Notes: generated from the letters alone by a model not told the origin. A stretch of DNA of 38,320 nt from Actinoplanes siamensis (GCF_016862395.1 NZ_BOMW01000079.1:1-38320), one strand, 5' to 3'. Shown: positions 8,057 through 17,800, counted from the stretch's first letter. Numbers and translations: made by a program.

Positions 8057-9016
8057 TCAGAGCCCGAGCAGCCGGTCCAGGATGTCCCGGTACGCCCGCA
8101 GCTCCATCCGCAGCGCCTCGGTGTCGTCGCCACCGCCGGCCAGCGAGGCCCGGTGCTGCCGCAGCGAGCTGGTCAGCTTCTCGATCGTCTCGTCGACCAG
8201 CGCGGCGGCCTCGGCGGTGGTCGCCCTCGGATCGTCGACGAAGCGCAGCTGGATGTCGCGCCACCGGTCGCGCAGCGGCTGCGTCTCCGACTCCGGGAAG
8301 AACGCCGCCGGGCCGGCCACGGCGGCCGGGGCCACCGCCACCACGGGCTCCGGCTCCGGCTCGGGCTCGGCTGCCTCGGCCCGGGACGTCCCGTCGGCGG
8401 AGACGACCCGCGGGTCGTCGAGGGTACCGCGGTCCTCGTCGGCGTCGTCGGCCGCGGAACCGGTGGCGGAGGGCTCGGGGGCGGGGTCCGGGGAGGGTCC
8501 GGTCGCCCGCGGGTCGTCGAACGTCCCGCGGTCCTCGATCAGCTCGTCCACCTGGGCGTCCCGGTCGTGGTCGTCGAGCGGCACGTCCACGTCCGGATCC
8601 CGGTCCGCCGGCGCCTCACCGGCCGGCCAGGCGACCGTGTCGTCGTGCGCCCGCGACCGGTCGTCGGCCGTCACGTCGCCGAGCGCCACGGTGCGGTCGC
8701 CGGCCGCCCGGTCGTCGACCACGCCGTCGCCGGGCGCCACGGTGCGGTCGTCGGCCACCCCGGAGGCGGCGTCGGTGCTGCGGTGCGTGTCCCCGTCCAC
8801 GTCGTCGTAGGGTCCGGCCATCGCCGACGCGGCGACCGCGCCGCCGGGTGTGGCCGCGCCGAACGCGGTCGGCTGGGGCGCCGGGTCGTGCCCGGTGTCC
8901 GTGTTCTGACCGGGCCGGTCGTCCCACGGCGAGCCGGGCCGCTGCTGCGGCAGGGCCTCCGTCCGGGCCTCCTGGTCGTCGACGTTGTCCTTGGCCTCGT
9001 TGGAGAAGAAACGCAT
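8057..9016 (-). CDS. Acidic low-complexity protein with C-terminal W..(I/V)Q.RFVD domain
   Basis: A 319-residue, strongly acidic protein. Residues 1-225 are rich in Asp, Ala, Pro and Arg and contain repeated short units such as DDRTVAPGDGVVDDR / GDRTVALGDVTADDR and GTFDDPRAT / GTLDDPRVV. After a Pro-Glu run, the last 90 residues form a helical domain (LRDRWRDIQLRFVDDPRATT...LVDETIEKLTSSLRQHR). The same core (W, IQ.RFVD, P, LV) occurs in the protein encoded just upstream, so the two are paralogous in that domain. The ATG at 9016 lies 12 bases after the upstream stop, with GGAG right after that stop, suggesting translational coupling. No transmembrane segment is seen. I recognise the domain only as a conserved actinobacterial hypothetical. 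Confidence 0.75.
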   Translation of the reverse strand: MRFFSNEAKDNVDDQEARTEALPQQRPGSPWDDRPGQNTDTGHDPAPQPTAFGAATPGGAVAASAMAGPYDDVDGDTHRSTDAASGVADDRTVAPGDGVVDDRAAGDRTVALGDVTADDRSRAHDDTVAWPAGEAPADRDPDVDVPLDDHDRDAQVDELIEDRGTFDDPRATGPSPDPAPEPSATGSAADDADEDRGTLDDPRVVSADGTSRAEAAEPEPEPEPVVAVAPAAVAGPAAFFPESETQPLRDRWRDIQLRFVDDPRATTAEAAALVDETIEKLTSSLRQHRASLAGGGDDTEALRMELRAYRDILDRLLGL

Positions 9017-9028
9017 CGTGGGTGCTCC

Positions 9029-9679
9029 TCAGTGGCTGGTCGGGTCGGTGGTGGGGCGCTCGGTCCCGGAGCGGTCGGCGGTGGTCGTGGCGGCGGTGTC
9101 CCCGGTGGCCGGGCGCGGTGCGGGTGCGGTGCTGCCGGCGCCGGCCACCGGGTCCTCGCCGAGCAGGTCGGCGAAGAGAGCCCGGTAGTGGACCAGCGCC
9201 TGGCGCAGATCCTCGGTGCCCGCCTCGCCATTCTTACTGCGGGCGCTGATGTCGTGGGCGGATCGGTAGTGCTCCAGCGTGGCGGCGTGTTCGACGGAGA
9301 GGTTGGCGAGCCGCTCGTCGTAGTCGCCGGTCGGGTAGCCGCGCTCGGCGATCAGGTGGGTGACCAGCTCGTCGGCTGTGGTCACCGCCTCCTCCGGACT
9401 GTCCACGAAACGGATCTGGACCTCTTCCCAGGCGGCCGCGTACTTGGCGCGGGACTCCGCGGAGAGCGCCCTGAGCTCGAGCTGGGCGTGCCGTCTGGTG
9501 CGCTCCAGCAGCTCGCGCTCCGCCTCGGTGCGGCTGCCGGAGTCGGCGACCACCCGGTCGTACTCGGGGCCGAAGGTCTGCTGCAGCCGGCGGCGCCGCA
9601 CGGCCCGGACCCCGAGCGCGATCGCGGCCAGCACGAGCAGGATGACGATGATCAGAACGATGGTGGCGGTGGCGGACAT
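9029..9679 (-). CDS. Single-pass membrane protein with W..(I/V)Q.RFVD domain
   Basis: A 216-residue protein and the first gene of the minus-strand pair. AAGGAGG lies before the ATG at 9679. An N-terminal helix (about residues 6-27, TIVLIIVILLVLAAIALGV) is followed by Arg-rich residues that indicate a cytoplasmic body. A helical domain follows, with YAAAWEEVQIRFVDSPEEAV and DELVTHLIAERGYP. The tail is Ala/Thr/Pro-rich and disordered. It shares its core with the next gene's C-terminus. Together they suggest a membrane-anchored partner and a soluble acidic partner. No enzyme motif is visible. The pair converges on the Pro-rich gene and diverges from the conservon. Confidence 0.78.
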   Translation of the reverse strand: MSATATIVLIIVILLVLAAIALGVRAVRRRRLQQTFGPEYDRVVADSGSRTEAERELLERTRRHAQLELRALSAESRAKYAAAWEEVQIRFVDSPEEAVTTADELVTHLIAERGYPTGDYDERLANLSVEHAATLEHYRSAHDISARSKNGEAGTEDLRQALVHYRALFADLLGEDPVAGAGSTAPAPRPATGDTAATTTADRSGTERPTTDPTSH

Positions 9680-10063
9680 ACCGGTTCCTCCTTCTTCGCC
9701 GGAGGTATTCCCACTCGGGCGCGTCCGTCAATCGCGTTCGGCGGAACCGGTGGCGATCGGTTCGACACCCTCCGTTGTCGCCCGGTCATCACGTGTTCGC
9801 GCCGGTCGGTGATCCGGATCGGACTGGCGGAATCCGGACTGTCGTAACTCCGACGGTCCGGAAAGGGAGATCAACACCTTTCTCCGGTGGACAAACGGAA
9901 TGGAAGGTAAGTTTTCGATGGGCCGAGACCTAGCTGTGACGGACGTCTTTACGTATTCTTCCCAGGCGCATCCAGCCCGGGCGCCGCCGTCCACTTCTGA
10001 TCGGCCGGCGCCCGGGCCGGTGGTGTGCCGCCGTTTCCTGCCGGACCCTTCGGGCGGAGCTTG
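9680..10063. promoter_or_regulatory. Divergent 384-bp intergenic region upstream of the conservon
   Basis: No gene is seen here. The region must contain promoters for the minus-strand pair and for cvnA. An interrupted inverted repeat, TCCGGAC (9833-9839) and GTCCGGA (9856-9862), encloses a further TCG/CGA pair. An AT-richer patch near 9945-9960 (TTTACGTATTCTTC) is the best place for a cvnA -10 element, but no good -35 was found at the right distance. Confidence 0.4.
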
Positions 10064-12820
10064 ATGAGAAGCCGCAACTGGTCGATCAGATCGAAGATCA
10101 TCGCGATGGTCGCGGTGCCGCTCGCCGCGCTCCTCGCGCTCTGGGTCTTCGCGACCGCGGCCACCGCCGGCCCCGCGATGGATCTGCTGAACGCGCGGGA
10201 CGCGGTGCACCGCCTGGGCGATCCCGGTCTGCAGCTGATCGCGCAACTGCAGCGCGAGCGCCACTTCTCCGCCGTCTTCCTCTCCGCCCGCAGGAGCCCG
10301 CTCACCGACCTGCGCACCCAGCGTGCCGCCACCGACCAGGCGATCGACGGGTTCCGCGCGGCCGTGCGGGGGCTGAAGATGAGCGACGACCTGACCGTCC
10401 GGGCCGACGCGCTGCTCGCCGACCTCGATTCGATCCGGACCACGCGGAGCCGGGTGGACGCCCGGGACATCGACGTGCTCAACATGATGACCGCGTACGA
10501 CGACGCGGTGGACGCCGGTTTCGACGTCTTCGGCGCCGCGGCGGTCTTCTTCCACGAGAAGGTCGACCGCGAGGTCCGCGGCCTGATCACCGGATACCGC
10601 GGTCAGGAGTACCTGAGCCGGGTCGACGCGCTGCTGGCCGCGGCGAACGCGGCGGGCCGGATCGACCAGAAGAGCCGGGGCCGCCTGATCGAGAACGTCG
10701 CCACCTCGCGGTACCTGCTCTCCTCGGGTGTGCGCGACATGCCGCAGCAGGCGCAGGGCGACTACGCCCGGCTGATCACCGGCTCGTCCTTCATCCAGCT
10801 GGACATCATGCAGAACCACCTGATCGACCAGAGCTACACCGGTGGCGCGCCGCCGGTCTCCGGGACCGAGTGGCAGGCGACCTACGACCAGGTCTCCGCG
10901 GATCTGCGGGCGTTCGAGCTGCGAGCGGTCGACGAGGTCGCCTCGGACGCGACGCCGCTGGCCGTCAACGTGTTCCTCTGGCTGGGACTGTCCGCGCTGG
11001 TCGGCCTGGTCGCGTTCGTACTGGCGATCTGGGTCTCGGTGAAGATCGGCCGGTCGATGGTGGGCCGCCTGATCAAACTGCGCCGCGAGGCCCTGGAGAT
11101 GGCAGCCGAGCGGCTGCCCACGGTGGTCCGCCGGCTGCAGCGCGGCGAGGCGGTCGACGTGGACGCCGAGACGCCCCCGCTGGAGTACGGCCAGGACGAG
11201 ATCGGCACCCTCGGCCACGCCTTCAACGAGGTGCAGCGCACCGCCGTGCGGTCCGCCGTCGACGAGGCGAACGTCCGGCGCGGCATCAACGAGGTGTTCC
11301 TCAACATCGCCCGGCGCAGCCAGACGCTGCTGCACCGGCAGCTCTCGCTGCTGGACAAGATGGAGCGCCGGGAGACCGGGCCGCAGGAGCTGGAGGATCT
11401 CTACCGGGTCGACCATCTCGCCACCCGGATGCGGCGCCACGCCGAGGACCTGGTCATCCTGGCCGGCGCGGCGCCCGGCCGGGGCTGGCGCAACCCGGTC
11501 CCGGTGATCGACGTGATCCGGGGCGCGATCAGTGAGGTGGAGGACTACAAGCGGGTCGACATCCGCACGGTGGCCTCCGCCGCGCTGCTCGGCCGCTCCG
11601 TGGGTGACGTCATCCACCTGCTCGCCGAGCTGATCGAGAACGCCGCCTCGTTCTCCCCGCCGCACACCCGGGTGCAGGTCTCCGGCCAGGGCCTGCCGAA
11701 CGGCTACGTGATCGAGGTGGAGGACCGCGGCCTGGGCATGACCGCGGAGGGCGTCGAGGTCGCGAACCGGCGGCTGGCCGAGCCGCCGGAGTTCGACCCG
11801 GCGGACAGCGCCCGGCTCGGCCTGTTCGTGGTGGCCCAGCTGGCCCACCGGCACGGCATCCGGGTGTCGCTGTCGGCCTCGCCGTACGGCGGCATCACCG
11901 CGATCGTGACGATCCCCGGCGACCTGGTCACCGAGGCGCCCGGCCGGGCCGTGCCGGCCGGGTCGAAGGCCCGGGGCGAGGCCACCGGCGGCTTCGCCCT
12001 CCCGGCGGCCGGCTCGGCCGACCCGGCCCGCAACCCGCTGGCCGCCCCGCAGTGGCCCGGCAGCAGCGCCGGCGAGCCGCAGCAGATTCCGGCGGCGCCG
12101 GCCCGGCGGGCCAACGGGGGCACCGCTCCGGCGATCGCCGGCGAGCACCTGAACGGCCGGCACCGGACGGCGCCGGACGCGAGCGGTCCGGCGCCCAGCT
12201 CGGTCGCCGCCGGGCTCAGCCCGGACGGTCTGGTCCAGCGCAAGCGCGTGCGCCGCACCCTGGAGAAGCCGGCCGGGCTGCCCCCGGAGGCCACCCCGGG
12301 CCGCCTGGACGACGTGGCCGGGGCCCTCGGCGCCGCGCGGGCGGTGCCACGCAATTCCACGCCGGTGGGGCCGGTCCCGCCGGTGTCGCCTTCGGAGGGT
12401 CCGGACGGTACGGAGGACGAGATCACCGCACAGTTCGGCCCGGACGGCCTGCCCAAGCGGGTCCGGCAGGCCAGCCTCGCGCCGCAGCTGCGCAACCCGG
12501 TGGTGGAGCCGGAACCGTCCACCGCGCCGGGACGCACACCCGAACAGGTCCGTACCCTGATGAGCGCGCTGCAGCTCGGCACGACCCGGGGCCGGTTCCA
12601 GGCCTCGAAGGTCGGGGCGCAGGAGAACGGCCAGCAGGACGGCGGTGCCGCGGAGGCGAACGGCGCCGGGCTCGCGGAAGCGGCTACCGTCAGGTTTCCG
12701 GCCCTCGTGGATCTCGCGAGCGCCGGTGAGAAGGCATCAACCGGGGGCGGTGATGCGGGCGGCGACCGCGCCGACGTTCCCGGCGGTAATGGAGCGAACA
12801 GGCCGGAGAAGGACGCATAG
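10064..12820 (+). CDS. cvnA: Conservon sensor-kinase-like protein CvnA (NIT-HAMP-HATPase)
   Basis: A 918-residue membrane sensor. The ATG at 10064 is preferred over a GTG at 10025 because GGGCGGAG precedes it. Transmembrane helix 1 (about 12-34) and helix 2 (about 302-327, LWLGLSALVGLVAFVLAIWV) flank an extracellular nitrate/nitrite-sensor-like helical domain. It contains QLQRERHFSAVFLS, the Q-R-E-R pattern of NIT domains. A HAMP-like linker is followed by a helical region (LLHRQLSLLDKMERRE...HLATRMRRHAEDLVIL) and a GHKL ATPase. The ATPase shows the N box LIENAASFSPP, G1 box VEDRGLGM and G2 box LGLFVVAQLAHRHG. The last 290 residues are Pro/Ala-rich and disordered, as in known CvnA proteins. 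Conservons work like a membrane-associated G-protein-coupled system. The stop shares one base with the cvnB start. Confidence 0.92.
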   Translation: MRSRNWSIRSKIIAMVAVPLAALLALWVFATAATAGPAMDLLNARDAVHRLGDPGLQLIAQLQRERHFSAVFLSARRSPLTDLRTQRAATDQAIDGFRAAVRGLKMSDDLTVRADALLADLDSIRTTRSRVDARDIDVLNMMTAYDDAVDAGFDVFGAAAVFFHEKVDREVRGLITGYRGQEYLSRVDALLAAANAAGRIDQKSRGRLIENVATSRYLLSSGVRDMPQQAQGDYARLITGSSFIQLDIMQNHLIDQSYTGGAPPVSGTEWQATYDQVSADLRAFELRAVDEVASDATPLAVNVFLWLGLSALVGLVAFVLAIWVSVKIGRSMVGRLIKLRREALEMAAERLPTVVRRLQRGEAVDVDAETPPLEYGQDEIGTLGHAFNEVQRTAVRSAVDEANVRRGINEVFLNIARRSQTLLHRQLSLLDKMERRETGPQELEDLYRVDHLATRMRRHAEDLVILAGAAPGRGWRNPVPVIDVIRGAISEVEDYKRVDIRTVASAALLGRSVGDVIHLLAELIENAASFSPPHTRVQVSGQGLPNGYVIEVEDRGLGMTAEGVEVANRRLAEPPEFDPADSARLGLFVVAQLAHRHGIRVSLSASPYGGITAIVTIPGDLVTEAPGRAVPAGSKARGEATGGFALPAAGSADPARNPLAAPQWPGSSAGEPQQIPAAPARRANGGTAPAIAGEHLNGRHRTAPDASGPAPSSVAAGLSPDGLVQRKRVRRTLEKPAGLPPEATPGRLDDVAGALGAARAVPRNSTPVGPVPPVSPSEGPDGTEDEITAQFGPDGLPKRVRQASLAPQLRNPVVEPEPSTAPGRTPEQVRTLMSALQLGTTRGRFQASKVGAQENGQQDGGAAEANGAGLAEAATVRFPALVDLASAGEKASTGGGDAGGDRADVPGGNGANRPEKDA

Positions 12821-13242
12821 TGGCACAGACGACGAAGCAGAGCGCGAACCTCACCTGGCTCCTCGACGACCTCGTCGAGCGGGTGCCGACCGCACAGCAG
12901 GCCGTGGTGCTTTCCGCGGACGGCCTGATGCTGGGCGCCTCGGCCGCCATGAGCCGGGAGGACGCCGAGCATCTCTCGGCGATGGCCGCCGGATTCCAGA
13001 GCCTGGCCAAGGGCGCGAGCCGGCACTTCCGGGCCGGCGCGGTGCGGCAGACGGTGGTGGAGATGGAGGAGGCGTTCCTCTTCGTCACCGCCGCGGGGCA
13101 GGGCGCCTGCCTGGCCGTGCTCGCGTCCGCCGACGCCGACCTCGGCCTGATCGCGTACGAGATGGCGATGCTGGTCACCCGGGTCGGTCAGACGATGAGT
13201 GCCCCGGAGCGCGACATCCTGGCGCCCGAGACCCTGCGATGA
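12820..13242 (+). CDS. cvnB: Conservon roadblock/LC7 protein CvnB
   Basis: A 140-residue Roadblock/LC7 (MglB-like) protein. Its GTG start overlaps the cvnA stop by one base (TAGTG). The fold is recognisable from LTWLLDDLVERVPTAQQAVVLSADGLMLGAS at the N-terminus and the MAAGFQSLAKGASRHF helix, both typical of CvnB proteins. Roadblock proteins of this kind act as GTPase regulators or scaffolds and bind the CvnD GTPase. It is the second gene of the four-gene conservon, and overlap with cvnA implies translational coupling. Confidence 0.93.
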   Translation: MAQTTKQSANLTWLLDDLVERVPTAQQAVVLSADGLMLGASAAMSREDAEHLSAMAAGFQSLAKGASRHFRAGAVRQTVVEMEEAFLFVTAAGQGACLAVLASADADLGLIAYEMAMLVTRVGQTMSAPERDILAPETLR

Positions 13243-13249
13243 GCCACGC

Positions 13250-13615
13250 GTGAACCACGACTGGATGGATCAGGACGCGGGTCCGGTGGTCCGGCCGTAC
13301 GCGATGACCCAGGGCCGTGTCGCTCCGTCCGGCGGCGACTTCGACCTGGTCGCGTTCGTGGTCGCGACCGTGCCGGACCTGGCGCCCGGCGTCCAGTTGC
13401 AACCCGAGCACCACGCCATCGTGGCGGCCGCCTGGGAGCCGATCTCCGTGGTGGAGCTGGCGTCCCAGCTGGACCTGTCGATCGGCGTGGTCCGGGTTCT
13501 GCTCGGTGATCTACGCTCGGCGGGTCTCATCTCGCTGTACGAACCTCCCGCGGCCACCCAGCCGCACGACGTCGACGTACTCAAGGCGGTTGTCAATGGA
13601 CTCCGTGCGCTCTGA
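13250..13615 (+). CDS. cvnC: Conservon DUF742 protein CvnC
   Basis: A 121-residue DUF742 protein with a winged-helix-like core. Landmarks are GPVVRPYAMTQGR near the N-terminus and the helix pattern EPISVVELASQLDLSIGVVRVLLGDLRSAGLI. The GTG at 13250 is 7 bases after the cvnB stop. An ATG at 13265 is an alternative, and the residues upstream of 13250 in the open frame overlap cvnB. CvnC proteins are part of the conservon complex; a DNA-binding role is not established. The 3' end overlaps cvnD by 20 bases. Confidence 0.9.
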   Translation: MNHDWMDQDAGPVVRPYAMTQGRVAPSGGDFDLVAFVVATVPDLAPGVQLQPEHHAIVAAAWEPISVVELASQLDLSIGVVRVLLGDLRSAGLISLYEPPAATQPHDVDVLKAVVNGLRAL

Positions 13616-14189
13616 CCGCAACGGCGGCTCGCGCATCCCCGTCGCCCTGAAGATCCTTATCGCGGGCGGCTTCGGCGTGGGCAAGACCACCATGGTCGGA
13701 TCGGTGAGCGAGATCCGTCCGCTGCAGACCGAGGAGATCCTCACCGGGGCCGAGGGCGCCGACGACGTGTCCGGTGTGGAGGGTAAGACCACCACCACGG
13801 TGACCATGGACTTCGGCCGGATCACCATCACCGAGGACCTCCAGCTGTACCTGTTCGGCACGCCGGGGCAGGACCGCTTCTGGTTCCTCTGGGACGAGCT
13901 GTCGCAGGGCGCGCTCGGCGCGGTGGTGTTGGCCGACACCCGTCGGCTGGCCGACTGCTTCCCGTCGATCGACTATTTCGAGCAGCGGGGCACGCCGTTC
14001 GTGGTCGCGGTGAACTGCTTCGACGCCGAGCCGCGCTTCGGGCCGGACGCGGTGGCCCGGGCGCTCGATCTGGACCCGGGCGTCCCGGTCGTCCTCTTCG
14101 ATGCCCGGGACCAGGTAGCCGCCCGGAATGTCCTGATCGAGCTGGTGGAATACGTCGCCCGCCGTCAGTACGCGGGCGCCTCGGCTTGA
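13596..14189 (+). CDS. cvnD: Conservon small GTPase CvnD
   Basis: A 197-residue Ras-like/MglA-type GTP-binding protein. The P-loop GGFGVGKTTM is near residues 22-31. Switch II is GTPGQDRFWF, preceded by MDFGRI, and the base-recognition motif is in the VNCFD segment rather than a classical NKxD. The ATG at 13596 lies inside cvnC, giving a 20-base overlap and coupling. In conservons the GTPase associates at the membrane with the sensor, roadblock and DUF742 proteins. It is the last canonical member. A further gene follows after 23 bases on the same strand. Confidence 0.93.
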   Translation: MDSVRSDRNGGSRIPVALKILIAGGFGVGKTTMVGSVSEIRPLQTEEILTGAEGADDVSGVEGKTTTTVTMDFGRITITEDLQLYLFGTPGQDRFWFLWDELSQGALGAVVLADTRRLADCFPSIDYFEQRGTPFVVAVNCFDAEPRFGPDAVARALDLDPGVPVVLFDARDQVAARNVLIELVEYVARRQYAGASA

Positions 14190-14212
14190 CCGTCTGAGTA
14201 GTCTTTCTGCCC

Positions 14213-14800
14213 GTGCTGGGTGGACGTGTTGACAAGCGGTTGTGGGGTGCGGCGGGAGCCGGCCGGGGTGCGCGGCGACGGCTCCCGGGCCGGCCGTCGT
14301 GGTGGCTGGGCGGCGGCGCCGCGGTACTGGCGCTGGCCGGGCTGACGACGTGGCTGGTGTGGCCGGAGCACGAGCGGCCGGATCCGCGTGCCCGGGTCTA
14401 CACCGAGGCCTCCGCGTGCCTGCTGACCCCGGCCCGGGGCACCGCCGACGCGAGCGCGGCCCCGGTCTGGGCCGGTATGCAGCAGGCCTCCACCGAGTCG
14501 CGCGGCAAGGTGAGCTTTCTGGAGGTGGACGGGCCACAAACGGCTCAGAACGCCTCCTCCTTCCTGGCCACCCTGGTCAGCGGCGGGTGTGATGTTGTTC
14601 TCGCCGCCGGCCCGGCGCCGTCCGCCGCGGTGCTCCAGCAGGCCGGCCGGTTCCCGGGCGCCAAGTTCATCGCTGTGACCACAGTCGATGACGGAAAGTC
14701 GCTGGCCAACGTGGTCCGGGTGACCGAAACGGCGCCGGCCGACGTGACCTCGCGGGTGCATGCCCTGGTGGCCGGCGCGCTGTCCGGGACCGGCGACTGA
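14213..14800 (+). CDS. BMP-like (periplasmic-binding-fold) anchored protein, short
   Basis: A 195-residue protein starting at GTG 14213, 23 bases after cvnD. A basic N-terminus is followed by one membrane helix (about residues 29-48, WWLGGGAAVLALAGLTTWLVW). The outside part resembles the first lobe of BMP-family (basic membrane protein/PnrA-like) binding proteins: ACLLTPARG, APVWAGMQQAS, then LVSGGCDVVLAAGPAPSAAV and GAKFIAVTTV. BMP proteins are usually about 330 residues, so this is a single-lobe or reduced form and may not bind nucleosides. Its position suggests it is co-transcribed with the conservon and might supply an extracellular signal or ligand contact. That link is inference. Confidence 0.68.
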   Translation: MLGGRVDKRLWGAAGAGRGARRRLPGRPSWWLGGGAAVLALAGLTTWLVWPEHERPDPRARVYTEASACLLTPARGTADASAAPVWAGMQQASTESRGKVSFLEVDGPQTAQNASSFLATLVSGGCDVVLAAGPAPSAAVLQQAGRFPGAKFIAVTTVDDGKSLANVVRVTETAPADVTSRVHALVAGALSGTGD

Positions 14801-14823
14801 GACCCCGCCGTACCGAGATCTCG

Positions 14824-14852
14824 ATGTTGAAGTTGTCGGATCGGCCGTGCAC
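14824..14852 (+). promoter_or_regulatory. Possible promoter of the giant toxin gene
   Basis: TTGAAG is followed after 17 bases by CACACT, which keeps A2, A4 and T6 of the -10 consensus, about 40 bases before the toxin-gene ATG. A palindrome CGAGATCTCG lies just upstream. The match is weak; readthrough from the conservon operon is an equal possibility. Confidence 0.25.
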
Positions 14853-14893
14853 ACTCTCCCAGCATTTTGACAGCTTCGGGGGAAGGGCGGCCG

Positions 14894-17800
14894 ATGCGCC
14901 GTGGATTTGGCCGGATCGCGATACTTTGCGCGGTCCTACTGGGATTGACGGTCGCCGCACCGGTCGGCGCCGTCAAGGATCCCGATCTGCCGGTGTCCTG
15001 GTTGTGGTCGTGGTGGTCGCAGCGTCCCGCGTGGGCGCTGCCGACGCCCGCGGCGCCCAGGCAGGGACACGGCGACGGCGGCCCTCGGGACGCGTCGTAC
15101 GCCGACACGAAGGCGCACGGCGGAGCCGGGCGGCCGGTCAAGCAGGCCGCGGGGACGCTCGACGCGTACCGTCCGTACGACCCGGCCACCCCGGTCGGTG
15201 ACACCGGCCCGGCGGAGAAGGGTTTCGACCCGAAGACCAGCGTCCGGGACCAGAACCGGTCCACCCGGCTGTCCGACGTGTTCACCAACGCCGACGGCAC
15301 GGTGACCACGAAGACGTACCCGCGCCCGGTCAACTTCCGCGACAAGTCCGGCGACTGGCAGCGGATCGACGTCAACCTGACCCGTCAGGCGGACGGCCGG
15401 CTGCACGCGGCCGCCAACGCGATGGACACCTCGGTGGCGGCGTCGGCGGGCGCGGCGCCCCCGCTCGCCCGCTCGGCCACGACCGCGCCGGCCCCCACGA
15501 TCGCGAACCTGAAGCTGCCGACCGGCGAGAGCGTCGGCTACTCGCTGCTCGGGGCCAACCCGGTGACCGCGACCGTGGCCGGCAACCTGGCCACCTACCC
15601 GGGCATCCTGCCGGAGACCGACCTCGAGCTGGAGACGTTCGACGCCGGCATCAAGGAGACGATGGTCCTGCGCTCGCCGCGGGCGGCCAACGTCTGGACG
15701 TACCCGCTGACCCTCAACGGCCTGACCCCGCGGGTCGACGCCACCGGCGGGATCGAACTGCTGGACAAGCAGGGCAAGGCGGTGGCCTGGCTGCCCAAGG
15801 GTTCGATGCAGGACTCGAAGGTCGACCCGCGCTCCGGGGCCGCGGCCGAGTCCACCAAGGTCACCTTCTCGCTGGTCCAGCAGGGCGGCGGGATCGCGCT
15901 GCGGGTCGAGGCCGACCGCGCGTGGCTGAACGACCCGGCGCGCGTCTACCCGGTCCGGGTCGACCCGACCGCGACCACCGGCACCACCGGTGACGTGATG
16001 GTCGACAACGACTCGGGCACCAACAACAACGGTGACAACCTGCCGGTCGGCACCTACAACGGCGGTACTACCAAAGCCCGCTCGTTCATCCACCTGGACG
16101 ACTTCGACACCGACATCAAGGGCAAGCACGTCACGGCGGCGACCCTCAAGCTGTACCTGACCTGGACCTACAGCTGTGACACCGACCGGATCTTCTACGT
16201 GCGCAAGGCGACCTCGAAGTGGACCGTCGCCGACCTGACCGCGTCCACCTCGATCGCCGACTCGCCCACGTACTCCGCGGCGATCGGCTCGCTGACCGTC
16301 ACCGACCCGGGCGCGGCCTGCACCAACACCGGTGGCGACCGGAGCAAGGGCAAGTGGGTCTCGGTGCCGCTGGACGCGGCCGCGATCGACGCCTGGTCCA
16401 AGGGCGACACGAACTACGGGCTGGCGCTGACCGCGTCGGAGACCGACAGCGCCGCGTGGAAGCGGTTCACCGCGGCGAACTACTCCTCGGGCGCGTACAA
16501 GCCCGAGCTCTCGGTGACCTACAGCAACAACGTGCTGCCGCAGGTCGACGTCCGCTATCCGGCCAACAACTCGGTGAGCTCCACGCTGACCCCGGAGTTG
16601 CTGGTCAAGGGCCACGACTCGGACAACTGGCCGGGCAAGGGCCTGACCTACGTCTTCACGGTGCTCAGCGCCGACGGCAAGACCACCATCGCCACGTCGC
16701 CGGCGGTCGCCTCGTCCTGGATGGTGCCGGCCGGCAAGCTCGCCTGGAACACCACGTATCTGTACACGGTGCGGCCCTACGACCAGTCCGCCTACGGCGC
16801 CACCTCGCCCGCGTACGCGTTCACCACGAACGTCGCGCAGCCGGTGGTGACCAGCAATCTGGCGCAGAACGGCGGCAAGGGCTTCGACTCGAGCATCGGT
16901 AACTACACGACCTCGGCGACCGACGCGAACATCAGCACGGTCGGCCCGTCGCTGGCGATCAACCGCAGCTACAACAGCCTGGACACCCGGACCGACACGG
17001 CGTTCGGCACCGGCTGGTCGAGCATCCTCGACGCCAAGGCGACGCAGACGCTGGACGTGGCGAACACGCTGCAGTCGGTGCGGGTCACCTACCCGACCGG
17101 TGAGGAGGTGGCCTTCGGGCGCACCTCGACCGGCGCGTTCATCCCGCCGTCCGGCCGCTTCTCGACGTTCGAGGAGGTCAAGTCCGGCACCACGCTGACC
17201 GGTTACAAGCTGACCGACAAGGACGCGACCGCGTACGTCTTCGGCCGCGACACCGGTGTGACCGGGGCCAAGGTCTTCCGGCTGACCTCGGTGACCGACG
17301 CCAACGGGCGCGCGCTGACCATCGGGTACGGCACGGACGGCAACCCGTCGACGGTGACCAGCGCGTCGGGCCGCAAGCTGACGGTCGGCTGGACCAAGCC
17401 GACGGACGCCACCGCCTACCACGTGGCGACGGTGGCCACCGACCGCGTCGACGCGAACGACGCGAACAGCGTCAACACCTGGCGGTACGGCTACACCGGC
17501 GACCGCCTGGCCCAGGTCTGCCAGCCCAACGACTACCAGCACTGCTGGGCGTACGGCTACGACCAGACCGCCCAGCACGGCACCACGGTGCTCAACCTGG
17601 ACCCGGAGGCGTACTGGCCGTTCAACGAGCCGGCCGGGGCGACCGTGGCGAAGAGCCGTGTCCTGTCCAACGCCGGCATCGACGCCGCCCGGTACGTCAA
17701 CGTGAACCTGGGCCAGGCCGGCCCGCTCGCCGCGTCCGGCCCGACCACCGCCGGATTCAACGGCACCAGCTCGTACGCGCAGCTGCCGGCGAACCTCATC

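Noticed and set aside
9728..12163. An 811-codon minus-strand frame opposite cvnA
   Set aside because: Antisense shadow of a well-supported sensor kinase gene.
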